22,791 bases of DNA from Anaerolineaceae bacterium (GTDB lineage: Bacteria > Chloroflexota > Anaerolineae > Anaerolineales > Anaerolineaceae), in contig DMDF01000122.1 in the NCBI GenBank assembly GCA_003446605.1, positions 1-22,791 of the forward strand, given 5' to 3'. The translations under genes and the position numbers were made by a program. Positions 7,668-14,546 of the stretch are shown here, in pieces. The notes below the pieces were generated by a model. That model searched no databases and had not been told where the DNA came from. It saw only the letters and a program-made list of their open reading frames with translations. How positions within the stretch are numbered: the first letter of the stretch is position 1; each line of letters begins with the position of its first letter.

Positions 7668-8519
7668 CTATTTCAATGTGATTTTTGGTTTTGGTTTAAC
7701 AATTGCTTTGGTTTTTTCGATTTTGACGCGTTCGGGGCGCAGTAATTCGCGTTCATCTACCGGGAAGGCATTGGCGTGCGTTTTTCGATAGGTTTGGCAC
7801 CATTTTGCTGCTTCCATATCCCAGGGGAAGGGAGGCTTTTTGGGATCGTCATGGTAATTTTTGTACTGCACCATTTCGCCCAGCATGATTACCAGCCGAT
7901 CGAGCGATCGGCTAGCGGACCACCAGGCTGCATCAATACAAACACTACCATTGGCGTGGTTGATATTGGGATGCCAAATGGGGGTCAACCACTTCATACC
8001 TGGCCAGCGCTGTGGGTATTGATTGTGTAAATAGATTTCCACTTCATGCTTATTTCCAAACTTCGGGTTTCCTTTTGAATCAATCCCAATGATCCCTTTG
8101 CATTTAAAAGTGACGATATATTTCTCGGGTGGGAGACTTCCTTTTTGTTTTTCTGCTTTTACCTCGATCAGGCTGCTGCGGGCATTGATCTCTTGGATAA
8201 GTTCAAAATCTTTTCTTAATCTACGCATCCGTGGGCTGGAATTGACAGAAACGGCTCCGGCGGTGATATCGGTCGTGATCATCAAGCGATCATCCTGCGG
8301 GATACCTGCCTCATGCAGCGTTTCTGATTCCCTTAATTCTCTACCGAGCGCTTTGCTATCCATGCGGTAGCCCATCGGGCGACCATCCGGTCCAACTGTG
8401 GGCAGCCCTAATAGAGATGTCAACTCTGCCATTAAATCCCCGATCTTCACATCATCAGGCATATCAGCTTTGCGCGCTCCACCACTGGGTAGTACTAGCG
8501 TCACGGAAATATCTGCCAT
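7668..8519 (-). CDS. Ubiquitin-like domain fused to E2 ubiquitin-conjugating enzyme (UBC fold)
   Basis: 283 residues in three parts. Residues 1-88 are a ubiquitin-like domain ending Asp-Ile-Thr-Ala-Gly, the same terminus as the free modifier. Residues 97-250 are an E2 core: an N-terminal helix with Arg-Leu-Arg-Lys-Asp-Phe-Glu-Leu-Ile, the strand-rich middle, then His-Pro-Asn (183-185) and Gly-Ser-Val-Cys-Ile-Asp with catalytic Cys194. The HPN-to-Cys spacing and sequence closely resemble UbcH5-type enzymes, and Trp199/Trp200 and the late Asp-Asp-Pro segment also fit. Residues 255-283 are a basic tail ending Lys-Pro-Lys-Ile-Thr-Leu-Lys. It should receive the activated modifier from the E1 as a thioester. 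AGGAGG lies just before the ATG. The fusion could supply modifier after cleavage, or hold a non-covalent donor or regulatory Ubl in place. Confidence 0.92.
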   Translation of the reverse strand: MADISVTLVLPSGGARKADMPDDVKIGDLMAELTSLLGLPTVGPDGRPMGYRMDSKALGRELRESETLHEAGIPQDDRLMITTDITAGAVSVNSSPRMRRLRKDFELIQEINARSSLIEVKAEKQKGSLPPEKYIVTFKCKGIIGIDSKGNPKFGNKHEVEIYLHNQYPQRWPGMKWLTPIWHPNINHANGSVCIDAAWWSASRSLDRLVIMLGEMVQYKNYHDDPKKPPFPWDMEAAKWCQTYRKTHANAFPVDERELLRPERVKIEKTKAIVKPKPKITLK

Positions 8520-8540
8520 ACACTCCTCCTGAAAAACTTT

Positions 8541-9395
8541 TTATAATTCATGCTTATGTGCAATCTGGCATGACCCGGTAATCTCCCAGCAATCACGGTG
8601 ATGCCAGGTTCCGCAATCAGGGCAGATCACGATCCCACGCGGGTCGTTTTTATGCACCTCTTCCAAACAATATGGACAGCGGTGATCTTCGGTACCTACC
8701 AGTTTTACATTTTCATCTTTCTTATGCACCTTCCTTACTGGCGGCTTTTTCTTGACGGAGACAGTCTCTTTCTTGGCTTTCACTTTCACAATAGGTTGGG
8801 CAGTGGTGATGCGTGCCTGCGAAGATTTTGGCTGCGGGGAACGCTTTTTCACCACAGGCGAGCTTTTCTTGATCGGATTCAGATGGATGGATGAAAGGCT
8901 GGTCTGCCATTTATCGAACGTATTAGTAATAGGGGCGACCATCACGTGGTAGCGATCTGCCAGAGTGATGGGAGGTTTTCGGGGTGGTTTTACAGTAGGA
9001 GCTTTTTTCTTCCTCCCCCCCAATCCGGTGAAGAGTGTTAGAGCCAGCAGACTTCCCATCTGTGCATATTCACTGACAGTTGGATTGTGAAATAATACTT
9101 CTTTATCAATCAAGCTGTACGTGCCTGGAAAGAAGTAATCGAGGATGGCAATACTGAGCAAGCTTCCTAAAATGCCGTACAGAATTTTTAAAAATACCAA
9201 CCGTGCTGCAAGAGCAAATCGGATCACTAGCCCGACCATAATGCCAACTACCAGCAAGATCATGATGCGGACCAACAACTCCGAGATCTGGGAGGATGGG
9301 ATGAGGTAGTAGATAATTAAATATCCCGATCCCACCCCGATGGCAAGGACTAATAAAAATAGCAGCACTGCTTGCAGAAAATTGAGTTTTGACAT
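8541..9395 (-). CDS. Membrane-anchored prokaryotic RING-finger protein (candidate E3)
   Basis: 284 residues. Four hydrophobic helices (about 7-31, 40-60, 66-88, 111-126) are followed by a long Lys/Pro/Ser-rich cytosolic linker (128-235). A C-terminal treble-clef/RING-like zinc site has Cys240-x2-Cys243, Cys258-x2-Cys261, His265/His266, Cys269-Trp270, Cys276 and His280. Enough ligands are present for two zinc ions. The pattern matches what I recall of Pfam Prok-RING_1, a family noted for membrane helices in bacteria and for neighbourhoods with E1, E2, ubiquitin and JAB genes. It starts 5 nt after the E1 stop; the ribosome binding site is weak (AGAAGTAG), so coupling to E1 translation is likely. 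Expected to bind the E2 and direct modification at the inner membrane face; activity is inferred. Confidence 0.85.
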   Translation of the reverse strand: MSKLNFLQAVLLFLLVLAIGVGSGYLIIYYLIPSSQISELLVRIMILLVVGIMVGLVIRFALAARLVFLKILYGILGSLLSIAILDYFFPGTYSLIDKEVLFHNPTVSEYAQMGSLLALTLFTGLGGRKKKAPTVKPPRKPPITLADRYHVMVAPITNTFDKWQTSLSSIHLNPIKKSSPVVKKRSPQPKSSQARITTAQPIVKVKAKKETVSVKKKPPVRKVHKKDENVKLVGTEDHRCPYCLEEVHKNDPRGIVICPDCGTWHHRDCWEITGSCQIAHKHEL

Positions 9396-9400
9396 AGTGG

Positions 9401-11038
9401 CTACTTCTTGGGGTTGATTTTGATCTTCTGTTCGTGCAGTTTGATGAGGGGTTTGTCGTCCTGGGCAGGAGCAATCTTGATGGGTTGTACCTTACCTAGC
9501 TTGATCATCGGTTTCTGGAAATGGTTGAAGTGGAGAGCGCTTTCCAGGTCGGCGGTCAGTTCATAAAATGCATATTGATCGGCATTGTAGGCTCGTAAGA
9601 TATGCAGTTTGGGAATGCCAAGGCTGGCAAGAGTGCGGTTCAAGAAAGGTTCATCGCCGGTGATGAGGTGGGTCATTTCGGTCTCCCGCAGCATTCCGCA
9701 AGATGGGCAGTGTGCCCTTCCAAAACCCACCAGAGAGATGGGTTGCAAAATATCTTCGCGAGATTGACAGTTGCGGCAGTACAGCGACAAAATGATTTCC
9801 TGGTCCAGTTCGAGCACAGCCTGTGGACCTAGATCGCGGCGGATGATTTTTAACATATCCTCCAGTGTGGTGGTATCCGTTCGCAGAGGGAGTTCGGTGA
9901 TCTTGCCATAGGTCCAATGGCTTTCACAATCTTCCACTGGTGTGTAGCTGGTTTTATGCAGCTCATTGGTCATACCATTGAAATGGATGACTTTGCCTGC
10001 CTCAACCGGTTTATCATGGATGATCTTTAATGCTTCTTGTGATTGGATCGCTCCAATGATGGATGCGATGGTGGGTGTGGTGGGAACCTTCCCCAACAGC
10101 ACATTTTCGCGCGCCAGCAGCGGGCAGGAATAACGAATGGAAAGATCGCGGCGAGCTTGTTCGGTGAGGGTGCATTCAAAGCAGGCGCCTTCACCGGGAA
10201 TGAAAACACGTGCCAGACCGAAAAATTCCTGAATAGCCCCATCTACCCAGGGGCGGTTGATCCAATAAGCAAAACGGTTGATCGCAAGACGTGCCTCGCG
10301 GTTATCCAGGCAACCGATGATGACATCCATACGGCGGAAAACCCCCAAGCCGACTTCAGTGGTCACATCTCCGTGCATGTACTGTACATGAATATTAGGA
10401 TTGATTTCCTTGGCACGTGCGGCAGCGACTTCCGCCTTTTTTCTTCCGGTATCACTTTCGCGAAAAAGGACCGAACGCGAGAGGTTTGCCATTTCGATAG
10501 TATCGAAATCAACGATGTAAATATATCCGATTCCCATCAGCACCAAATTCTTGATGACCTCATTACCCAGAGCGCCTGCTCCCACCACCATCACATGCGC
10601 ATTTTCTACCTTTTCCCGTTCCCACCAGGAAATGAAAGAAAAAGTACCCAGTCGATCCTTTTGCAGGTTAGGAATGATGAGCGGTTTTTCAGGGTTGACC
10701 GGCAAACGTTTTGGTCCATCGGGGATTTCTTCCAAGGGGGCAAATTCCAGATCCACTTTTTGTGCATCCGCGCGATCGGCGATTTCATGTGCTTTGAGCA
10801 GGTTTTCTTCATCAAGCTCAGCAATGAAAGAACCAACCCCATGCTTCACTTCAATGATGCCACTGTCTTCCAGAAGTTTAAGCGCTTCTCGCAATGTGGT
10901 GCGGCTAACTCCAAATTGTTTCACCAGGTCCCGTTCAGATGGGAGTTGATACCCGCTTTTATAGATTCCATCGAGGATCATGCCAGCCAATTTTCCAGCC
11001 ACAATTTCTGATAAAGGGGGTCTAGAGATCGTATCCAT
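9401..11038 (-). CDS. GntR winged-helix fused to E1-like (ThiF/MoeB/UBA-type) activating enzyme
   Basis: 545 residues. Residues 7-73 are a standard GntR/FadR DNA-binding domain (Leu-Pro-Ser-Glu-Arg-Asp-Leu at 32-38, Val-Ser-Arg-Thr-Thr-Leu-Arg-Glu-Ala at 44-52, Gly-Val-Gly-Ser-Phe at 67-71). After a linker, residues 130-375 are an E1 adenylation domain: Gly-Ala-Gly-Ala-Leu-Gly (153-158), Asp177/Asp179, Asn185, Arg188, Lys200/Lys201 and Asp245. Cys286/Cys289 with Cys421/Cys424 or Cys444/Cys447 could bind structural zinc. Cys305 lies where E1s carry the thioester cysteine, before Ile-Ala-Ser-Ile-Ile-Gly-Ala. The C-terminal 375-500 region is unassigned, and the tail has a duplicated Lys-Pro-x-Ile-Lys-Leu motif. 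A GTG 36 nt upstream is in frame but coincides with the predicted transcription start; the ATG at 11036-11038 has GAGGTG before it. First gene of the operon, probably also its repressor. Confidence 0.92.
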   Translation of the reverse strand: MDTISRPPLSEIVAGKLAGMILDGIYKSGYQLPSERDLVKQFGVSRTTLREALKLLEDSGIIEVKHGVGSFIAELDEENLLKAHEIADRADAQKVDLEFAPLEEIPDGPKRLPVNPEKPLIIPNLQKDRLGTFSFISWWEREKVENAHVMVVGAGALGNEVIKNLVLMGIGYIYIVDFDTIEMANLSRSVLFRESDTGRKKAEVAAARAKEINPNIHVQYMHGDVTTEVGLGVFRRMDVIIGCLDNREARLAINRFAYWINRPWVDGAIQEFFGLARVFIPGEGACFECTLTEQARRDLSIRYSCPLLARENVLLGKVPTTPTIASIIGAIQSQEALKIIHDKPVEAGKVIHFNGMTNELHKTSYTPVEDCESHWTYGKITELPLRTDTTTLEDMLKIIRRDLGPQAVLELDQEIILSLYCRNCQSREDILQPISLVGFGRAHCPSCGMLRETEMTHLITGDEPFLNRTLASLGIPKLHILRAYNADQYAFYELTADLESALHFNHFQKPMIKLGKVQPIKIAPAQDDKPLIKLHEQKIKINPKK

Positions 11039-11054
11039 TAACACCTCGGTTGTG

Positions 11055-11081
11055 TGGTATGTTGGTCGTACCACTGTACCA
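11055..11081. promoter_or_regulatory. Nested GntR-type operator over the operon's transcription start
   Basis: A 27-bp interrupted palindrome centred on base 11068 has four half-sites: TGGT at 11055-11058 and 11063-11066, ACCA at 11070-11073 and 11078-11081. The inner pair forms TGGT-n3-ACCA, the consensus core of FadR/PdhR-type GntR operators. The outer pair TGGTA/TACCA is symmetric about the same base. It begins immediately downstream of the -10 box, so a bound protein would block initiation. The GntR domain encoded by the first gene is the obvious ligand. Confidence 0.75.
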
Positions 11082-11082
11082 T

Positions 11083-11111
11083 AGTATAGGTGCTTTTATG
11101 GAAGATGTCAA
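11083..11111 (-). promoter_or_regulatory. Sigma-70 promoter of the ubiquitin-like operon
   Basis: Read on the minus strand, TTGACA (11111-11106) is followed after exactly 17 bp by TATACT (11088-11083). This gives a full-consensus -35 and a one-mismatch -10. The predicted start is near 11076, leaving a leader of about 38 nt that includes the GAGGTG ribosome binding site at 11042-11047. Such a strong core promoter fits tight control by a repressor at the overlapping palindrome. Confidence 0.8.
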
Positions 11112-11461
11112 TGGGGTGGATTACTATGTGTGATTACTATGATGTTGATTTCAACCTTGATTTTATAGGCGCCAAAACCACCAGGCAAAGAGATGAATTC
11201 GTTACAACGATTGCTGGAATATCTGATTGTTGTGTGGCAATACCTCATTGATTAAAATGGGAGTTATGAACGTCCTTTATACTATTTTCCCTGTAATGGA
11301 TCGCAGGGAGGGGTGACCCATTTATTAATGGTGAAGGTTGTCCATTTATTTCGAAAAAATCCTCTGGAAATGGAAGAGCACAAACATGAAAGCTTCCATC
11401 AATGAGAGATTCAGTCGCGGTATAATGTACCAGCTGAGTAAACCATATTGTGGAGGTTTTC
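11112..11461. other. Non-coding region between the ubiquitin-like operon and the lipoprotein gene
   Basis: About 350 bp. Next to the operon promoter is a 10-bp direct repeat GATTACTATG at 11119-11128 and 11132-11141 (period 13). A consensus -10 box TATAAT at 11421-11426 stands about 35 bp before the lipoprotein ATG, without a recognisable -35. Short weak inverted repeats occur around 11289-11308 and 11318-11331. I see no ORF with a ribosome binding site and no RNA gene here. Confidence 0.45.
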
Positions 11462-12226
11462 ATGCTCCGAAGTGTGAAAAGAATTGGGATGTTTTTATTC
11501 ATTACAGGGATCTTGGTACTGGCAGCCTGCACCACACCGGAACCACAGATTGTTGAAGAAACTGTTCTGGTGCCCCAAACTGTGGTTGTAACTGAGATCG
11601 TAGAACGTGTTGTTACTGCTACCCATGCAGCTGCCACCATTACACCACTTGTTACCCCGTCTGCAACGCTTAGCTCTGCTTTATCCGAGCCTGGTGCTGC
11701 TACGCCATCAGCGTTTGTGAACCCAGCTGCAGAAACATATATCGGTAATGGCGAAATGTCGAACGGCTTGACAGGTTGGTGTATGCCCTTGGGTTCCGCT
11801 GCTCCCGGCGACGTAGATTTTGGCAGATACGGCATGCCAGCAACAGGTCGTCCAGGGATGGTGGAAAATGGTATTAATATCATGCATATTCCTGGTGAAT
11901 ACTGCACCCTGGTATTTGAATTTTCTTCTACCATTGCAGCAGGTGGAAAAGTTCAGGTAAAGCAGGTTCACAACAACCAGAGTTTTTATGAAGTTGACTT
12001 AATCCCTTCCAATGCAATTCCGAATGTGGGTTTTGCTCATCTTTCTCATAATTATGTGGTGAACCCCCCTTTATGGGGAGTTACCTACCTTATAGAAGCA
12101 ACGGATGCGAATAGTTCGGTATTGTGGAGTGGAGAGATTTTATTCCAAAAGACCCAGCCAGACCTGTGTTGGGATGGATCGACTCCTGATCCGGTCACGT
12201 TGTGGTGTCCAAAAGAGGATTGGTAA
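11462..12226 (+). CDS. Lipoprotein of unknown function with Thr/Pro-rich linker
   Basis: 254 residues. A basic N-terminus and hydrophobic helix end in Leu-Ala-Ala-Cys (Cys23), a good lipobox, so the protein is probably anchored outside the membrane. A Val/Thr-rich, then Thr/Ser/Pro-rich stretch (about 25-85) acts as a spacer. The remaining 165 residues look like a beta-rich extracellular domain with six cysteines besides Cys23 fewer than would form a clear pattern; I recognise no family. GGAGG lies 5 nt before the ATG; a GTG 12 nt upstream overlaps that site and is rejected. It is monocistronic, with a TATAAT box upstream and a strong terminator directly after. Similar short lipoproteins are common in Anaerolineae. 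Relation to the neighbouring ubiquitin-like operon is not evident. Confidence 0.75.
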   Translation: MLRSVKRIGMFLFITGILVLAACTTPEPQIVEETVLVPQTVVVTEIVERVVTATHAAATITPLVTPSATLSSALSEPGAATPSAFVNPAAETYIGNGEMSNGLTGWCMPLGSAAPGDVDFGRYGMPATGRPGMVENGINIMHIPGEYCTLVFEFSSTIAAGGKVQVKQVHNNQSFYEVDLIPSNAIPNVGFAHLSHNYVVNPPLWGVTYLIEATDANSSVLWSGEILFQKTQPDLCWDGSTPDPVTLWCPKEDW

Positions 12227-12234
12227 ATTTATTG

Positions 12235-12258
12235 CCCCGGCATCCCCCGGGGTTTTTT
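12235..12258 (+). terminator. Rho-independent terminator after the lipoprotein gene
   Basis: Stem CCCCGG (12235-12240) pairs with CCGGGG (12247-12252) around a 6-nt loop, followed directly by six T (12253-12258). It lies 9 nt after the lipoprotein stop codon. Confidence 0.9.
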
Positions 12259-12341
12259 ATGTTGAATCTAATGAATATCTGATGCTTGTTTCATTGTTCT
12301 AAGTATGCTCAGATGGTAAACTTACAGGTCGAGGTATATAT

Positions 12342-13445
12342 ATGAGAGTAGTCTATCCCTTCACAGCTATCGTTGGACAGGAACGCATGAAGCGGGCATT
12401 GATTCTAAATGCCGTTGACACTCGCATAGGCGGGGTGTTGATCAGGGGGGAACGCGGAACGGCAAAATCGACTGCCGCACGGGCTTTAGCAGCCCTGCTT
12501 CCGCAGGTACAAATTGTCGGTGATTGTCGTTTTGCTTGCGATCCCAACAAACCGGATACCTGGTGCACCGAATGCCGTGAACGGTATGATAATGGTGAAA
12601 AATTACCCACCCGCATCGTTCGCACTCCCTTTATTGATCTACCGGTATCAGCTACTGAAGATCGCGTGGTCGGAACGCTGGATATCGAAAAAGCCATCCG
12701 CAAGGGAGAGCGCCATTTCGAACCAGGCATTCTGGCTTCTGCAAACCGTGGTCTGCTGTATATTGATGAAGTGAATTTACTGGATGACCATGTGGTGGAT
12801 ATCCTGCTGGATTCTGCCGCAATGGGTATGAATTTCGTCGAAAGAGAAGGTATTTCTTTCAACCACCCGGCGCGTTTTATCCTTGTTGGAACCATGAACC
12901 CTGAAGAAGGTGAACTGCGCCCCCAATTACTGGACCGTTTTGGATTATCGGTCGAAATCCATGGAATTCGTACCTCTCGTGAGAGAGTTGCAATCATGGA
13001 ACGGCATCTGGCGTTTGAACAGGATGCAGCAAAGTTCCGCCAAGATTGGATGGAAAAAGAAGAAGAATTATCTAAAAAGATTGACGATGCTCGCAATCTG
13101 GTGGATGCGGTTACCTACACCAGTCGTGATCTGCTGGCAATTGCTGGTCTTACATCCTCTATGAACGTAGAAGGTCATCGTGCCGACCTGGTCATTTTGA
13201 AAGCTGCCCGCGCACAAGCTGCGTTTGAAGGGCGCATCAAGATCAATGAGATGGATATTGCGCTGGTGGCGGAACTGGCTTTGTTGCATCGTATGAAGGG
13301 CGGACCGATGCAGATGAGCGAGATGGATGCGGATGAACTGCATGAAAAGATTGAAAAACTGGTCGGGTATAAAAAACCGGGCGAAAATGAGGATGATGCT
13401 GGACCTCCTTCCCAAAAAAAGGAGACCCCCCAAAAAAAAGTGTGA
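12342..13445 (+). CDS. Magnesium-chelatase subunit I-like AAA+ ATPase
   Basis: 367 residues. AAA+ core of the ChlI/BchI/CobN-associated chelatase class: Walker A Gly-Glu-Arg-Gly-Thr-Ala-Lys-Ser-Thr (36-44), Walker B Leu-Leu-Tyr-Ile-Asp-Glu (138-143), and the ChlI-specific helix insert with Arg-Phe-Glu-Pro-Gly-like residues. A four-cysteine cluster (Cys62, Cys66, Cys75, Cys78) follows Walker A. The Thr-Met-Asn-Pro-Glu-Glu-Gly-Glu-Leu-Arg-Pro sensor region and an Arg finger region are intact. The acidic/Lys-rich tail (from about 345) is low complexity. GAGG lies 7 nt before the ATG. It overlaps the VWA partner by 4 nt. ChlI and ChlD-like proteins drive metal insertion by a third large subunit, which is absent here, so the true client is unknown. 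Confidence 0.9.
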   Translation: MRVVYPFTAIVGQERMKRALILNAVDTRIGGVLIRGERGTAKSTAARALAALLPQVQIVGDCRFACDPNKPDTWCTECRERYDNGEKLPTRIVRTPFIDLPVSATEDRVVGTLDIEKAIRKGERHFEPGILASANRGLLYIDEVNLLDDHVVDILLDSAAMGMNFVEREGISFNHPARFILVGTMNPEEGELRPQLLDRFGLSVEIHGIRTSRERVAIMERHLAFEQDAAKFRQDWMEKEEELSKKIDDARNLVDAVTYTSRDLLAIAGLTSSMNVEGHRADLVILKAARAQAAFEGRIKINEMDIALVAELALLHRMKGGPMQMSEMDADELHEKIEKLVGYKKPGENEDDAGPPSQKKETPQKKV

Positions 13446-14410
13446 ATGGGGAGGAGATAGCAGAACCAGTCTCAGATGGTAGTGAGACGAATGTTCCTCC
13501 CCAAAAAGTCTTCGACCAATATAATGCAAACTGGTGGGAAGGTGGTCAGCGTATCCGGATCGGTGAATCATTCACCCCCCGCAGGCTTGATACGCCACTA
13601 GATAAATTAGTTCGCCGGTACGGGGGCAGACGGTCGCGTACCCAGACTTCCCTGCGACGGGGACGTTATATCCAGGCAAAACCCGCCAATGGTGATCTCA
13701 GTGACATTGCCTTTGATGCAACTCTGCGCGCTGCAGCTCCCTTTCAGAAATCTCGTACGGATGAAGGTGATGATCTGGCATTGCATGTGCACAAGGATGA
13801 TTTCATGAAAAAGGTGCGCGTGCGCCGTGCTGCAAATTTGATCCTTTTCCTGGTAGATGCCTCCTGGTCAATGGCGGTTGCGGAACGCATGAGCGCTACC
13901 AAAGGGGCAATCGTTTCACTGCTCACGGATGCCTATCAGCGACGTGATAAAGTGGGGCTGATCGTTTTCCAGAAAGACCGCGCGACATTGATCTTGCCTC
14001 CTACAAATTCCATTCAATTAGCCCAGCGTGCTTTAAAAAACATCCCGGTGGGTGGCAAAACTCCGCTTTCGGCTGGATTGATGTTGGCTTATGATGTGAT
14101 TAAGCGTGAATTGATGGTGCATCCCGATGTGAAGCCGATCCTGATTGTGATGACTGATGGAGCGGGAAATGTGGCGACGGGTGCTTATGCACCCCTTGAA
14201 GAAGCCTACCAGGTAGCTGAAAAACTGGCACATGAAGATATTCATAGTGTCGTCATTAATATGGAAGCTGAAACGTATGATCAGGGCTTAGCTTACGAAT
14301 TGGCAAACAAACTAGATGCCCCTTGCCTGACCATCAAGGAATTAAAGGCGGAACAGTTGTATATGGCTGTGCGACAGGTGCGAGATGATATCCAGCGCAA
14401 TCAAGCATAG
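13442..14410 (+). CDS. ChlD-like VWA protein, partner of the AAA+ ATPase
   Basis: 322 residues starting at a GTG within the overlap GTGA, probably translated by coupling since the nearest ribosome binding site is distant. The N-terminal 125 residues are basic and linker-like, resembling the region ahead of the VWA domain in magnesium/cobalt-chelatase subunit D, but the AAA part of full ChlD is absent. A C-terminal VWA domain (130-315) has the MIDAS motif Asp139-Ala-Ser141-Trp-Ser143, a Gly-Gly-Lys-Thr-Pro-Leu segment and Met-Thr-Asp-Gly-Ala-Gly-Asn. With the ATPase it should form a two-tier chelatase-like or MoxR-like chaperone. No tetrapyrrole genes are nearby to support a cobalamin or chlorophyll role. 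Confidence 0.87.
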   Translation: MNGEEIAEPVSDGSETNVPPQKVFDQYNANWWEGGQRIRIGESFTPRRLDTPLDKLVRRYGGRRSRTQTSLRRGRYIQAKPANGDLSDIAFDATLRAAAPFQKSRTDEGDDLALHVHKDDFMKKVRVRRAANLILFLVDASWSMAVAERMSATKGAIVSLLTDAYQRRDKVGLIVFQKDRATLILPPTNSIQLAQRALKNIPVGGKTPLSAGLMLAYDVIKRELMVHPDVKPILIVMTDGAGNVATGAYAPLEEAYQVAEKLAHEDIHSVVINMEAETYDQGLAYELANKLDAPCLTIKELKAEQLYMAVRQVRDDIQRNQA

Positions 14411-14546
14411 CTGCTATTAAATCGAGCTCTTTTTCAGGCATAATTTTAGGTTATAATGCTTTGCTTTGTGCGGATGTGGGTTCCTTGGACTTTCTAGGAC
14501 CTTCTACTTTCGCGAATTAATGCTGTTACAATAGGAATCTAAGTGT

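Noticed and set aside
7387..8519. CRISPR-like or tandem repeat signal from two similar segments
   Set aside because: The similarity is between two ubiquitin-like coding regions and is a gene duplication, not a repeat array.
5821..8519. Type VII secretion locus, suggested by YukD-like and FHA domains
   Set aside because: No EssC/EccC-type FtsK ATPase or WXG100 protein is present, whereas E1, E2, RING and JAMM genes are.
10043..11011. Long plus-strand open frame (322 codons) opposite the E1 gene
   Set aside because: No ribosome binding site and no recognisable domain; the opposite strand encodes an unmistakable GntR-E1 protein, so this is an antisense shadow.
7387..11038. Thiamine/molybdopterin or cysteine sulfur-carrier pathway (ThiF/ThiS/JAB type)
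   Set aside because: The E2 with an HPN-Cys site and a RING protein are not part of sulfur-carrier operons, and no biosynthetic partner genes are present.
11038..11074. Upstream GTG start for the GntR-E1 protein (12 extra residues)
   Set aside because: It coincides with the predicted transcription start and operator, leaving no room for a ribosome binding site; the ATG with GAGGTG fits.
11245..11934. Minus-strand open frame of 229 codons opposite the lipoprotein gene
   Set aside because: The plus strand has a lipobox protein with a good ribosome binding site, -10 box and terminator; the minus frame has none of these and a low-complexity composition.
12353..13096. Minus-strand open frame of 247 codons opposite the AAA+ ATPase gene
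   Set aside because: Ser/Arg-rich composition typical of an antisense frame; the plus strand carries intact Walker motifs.
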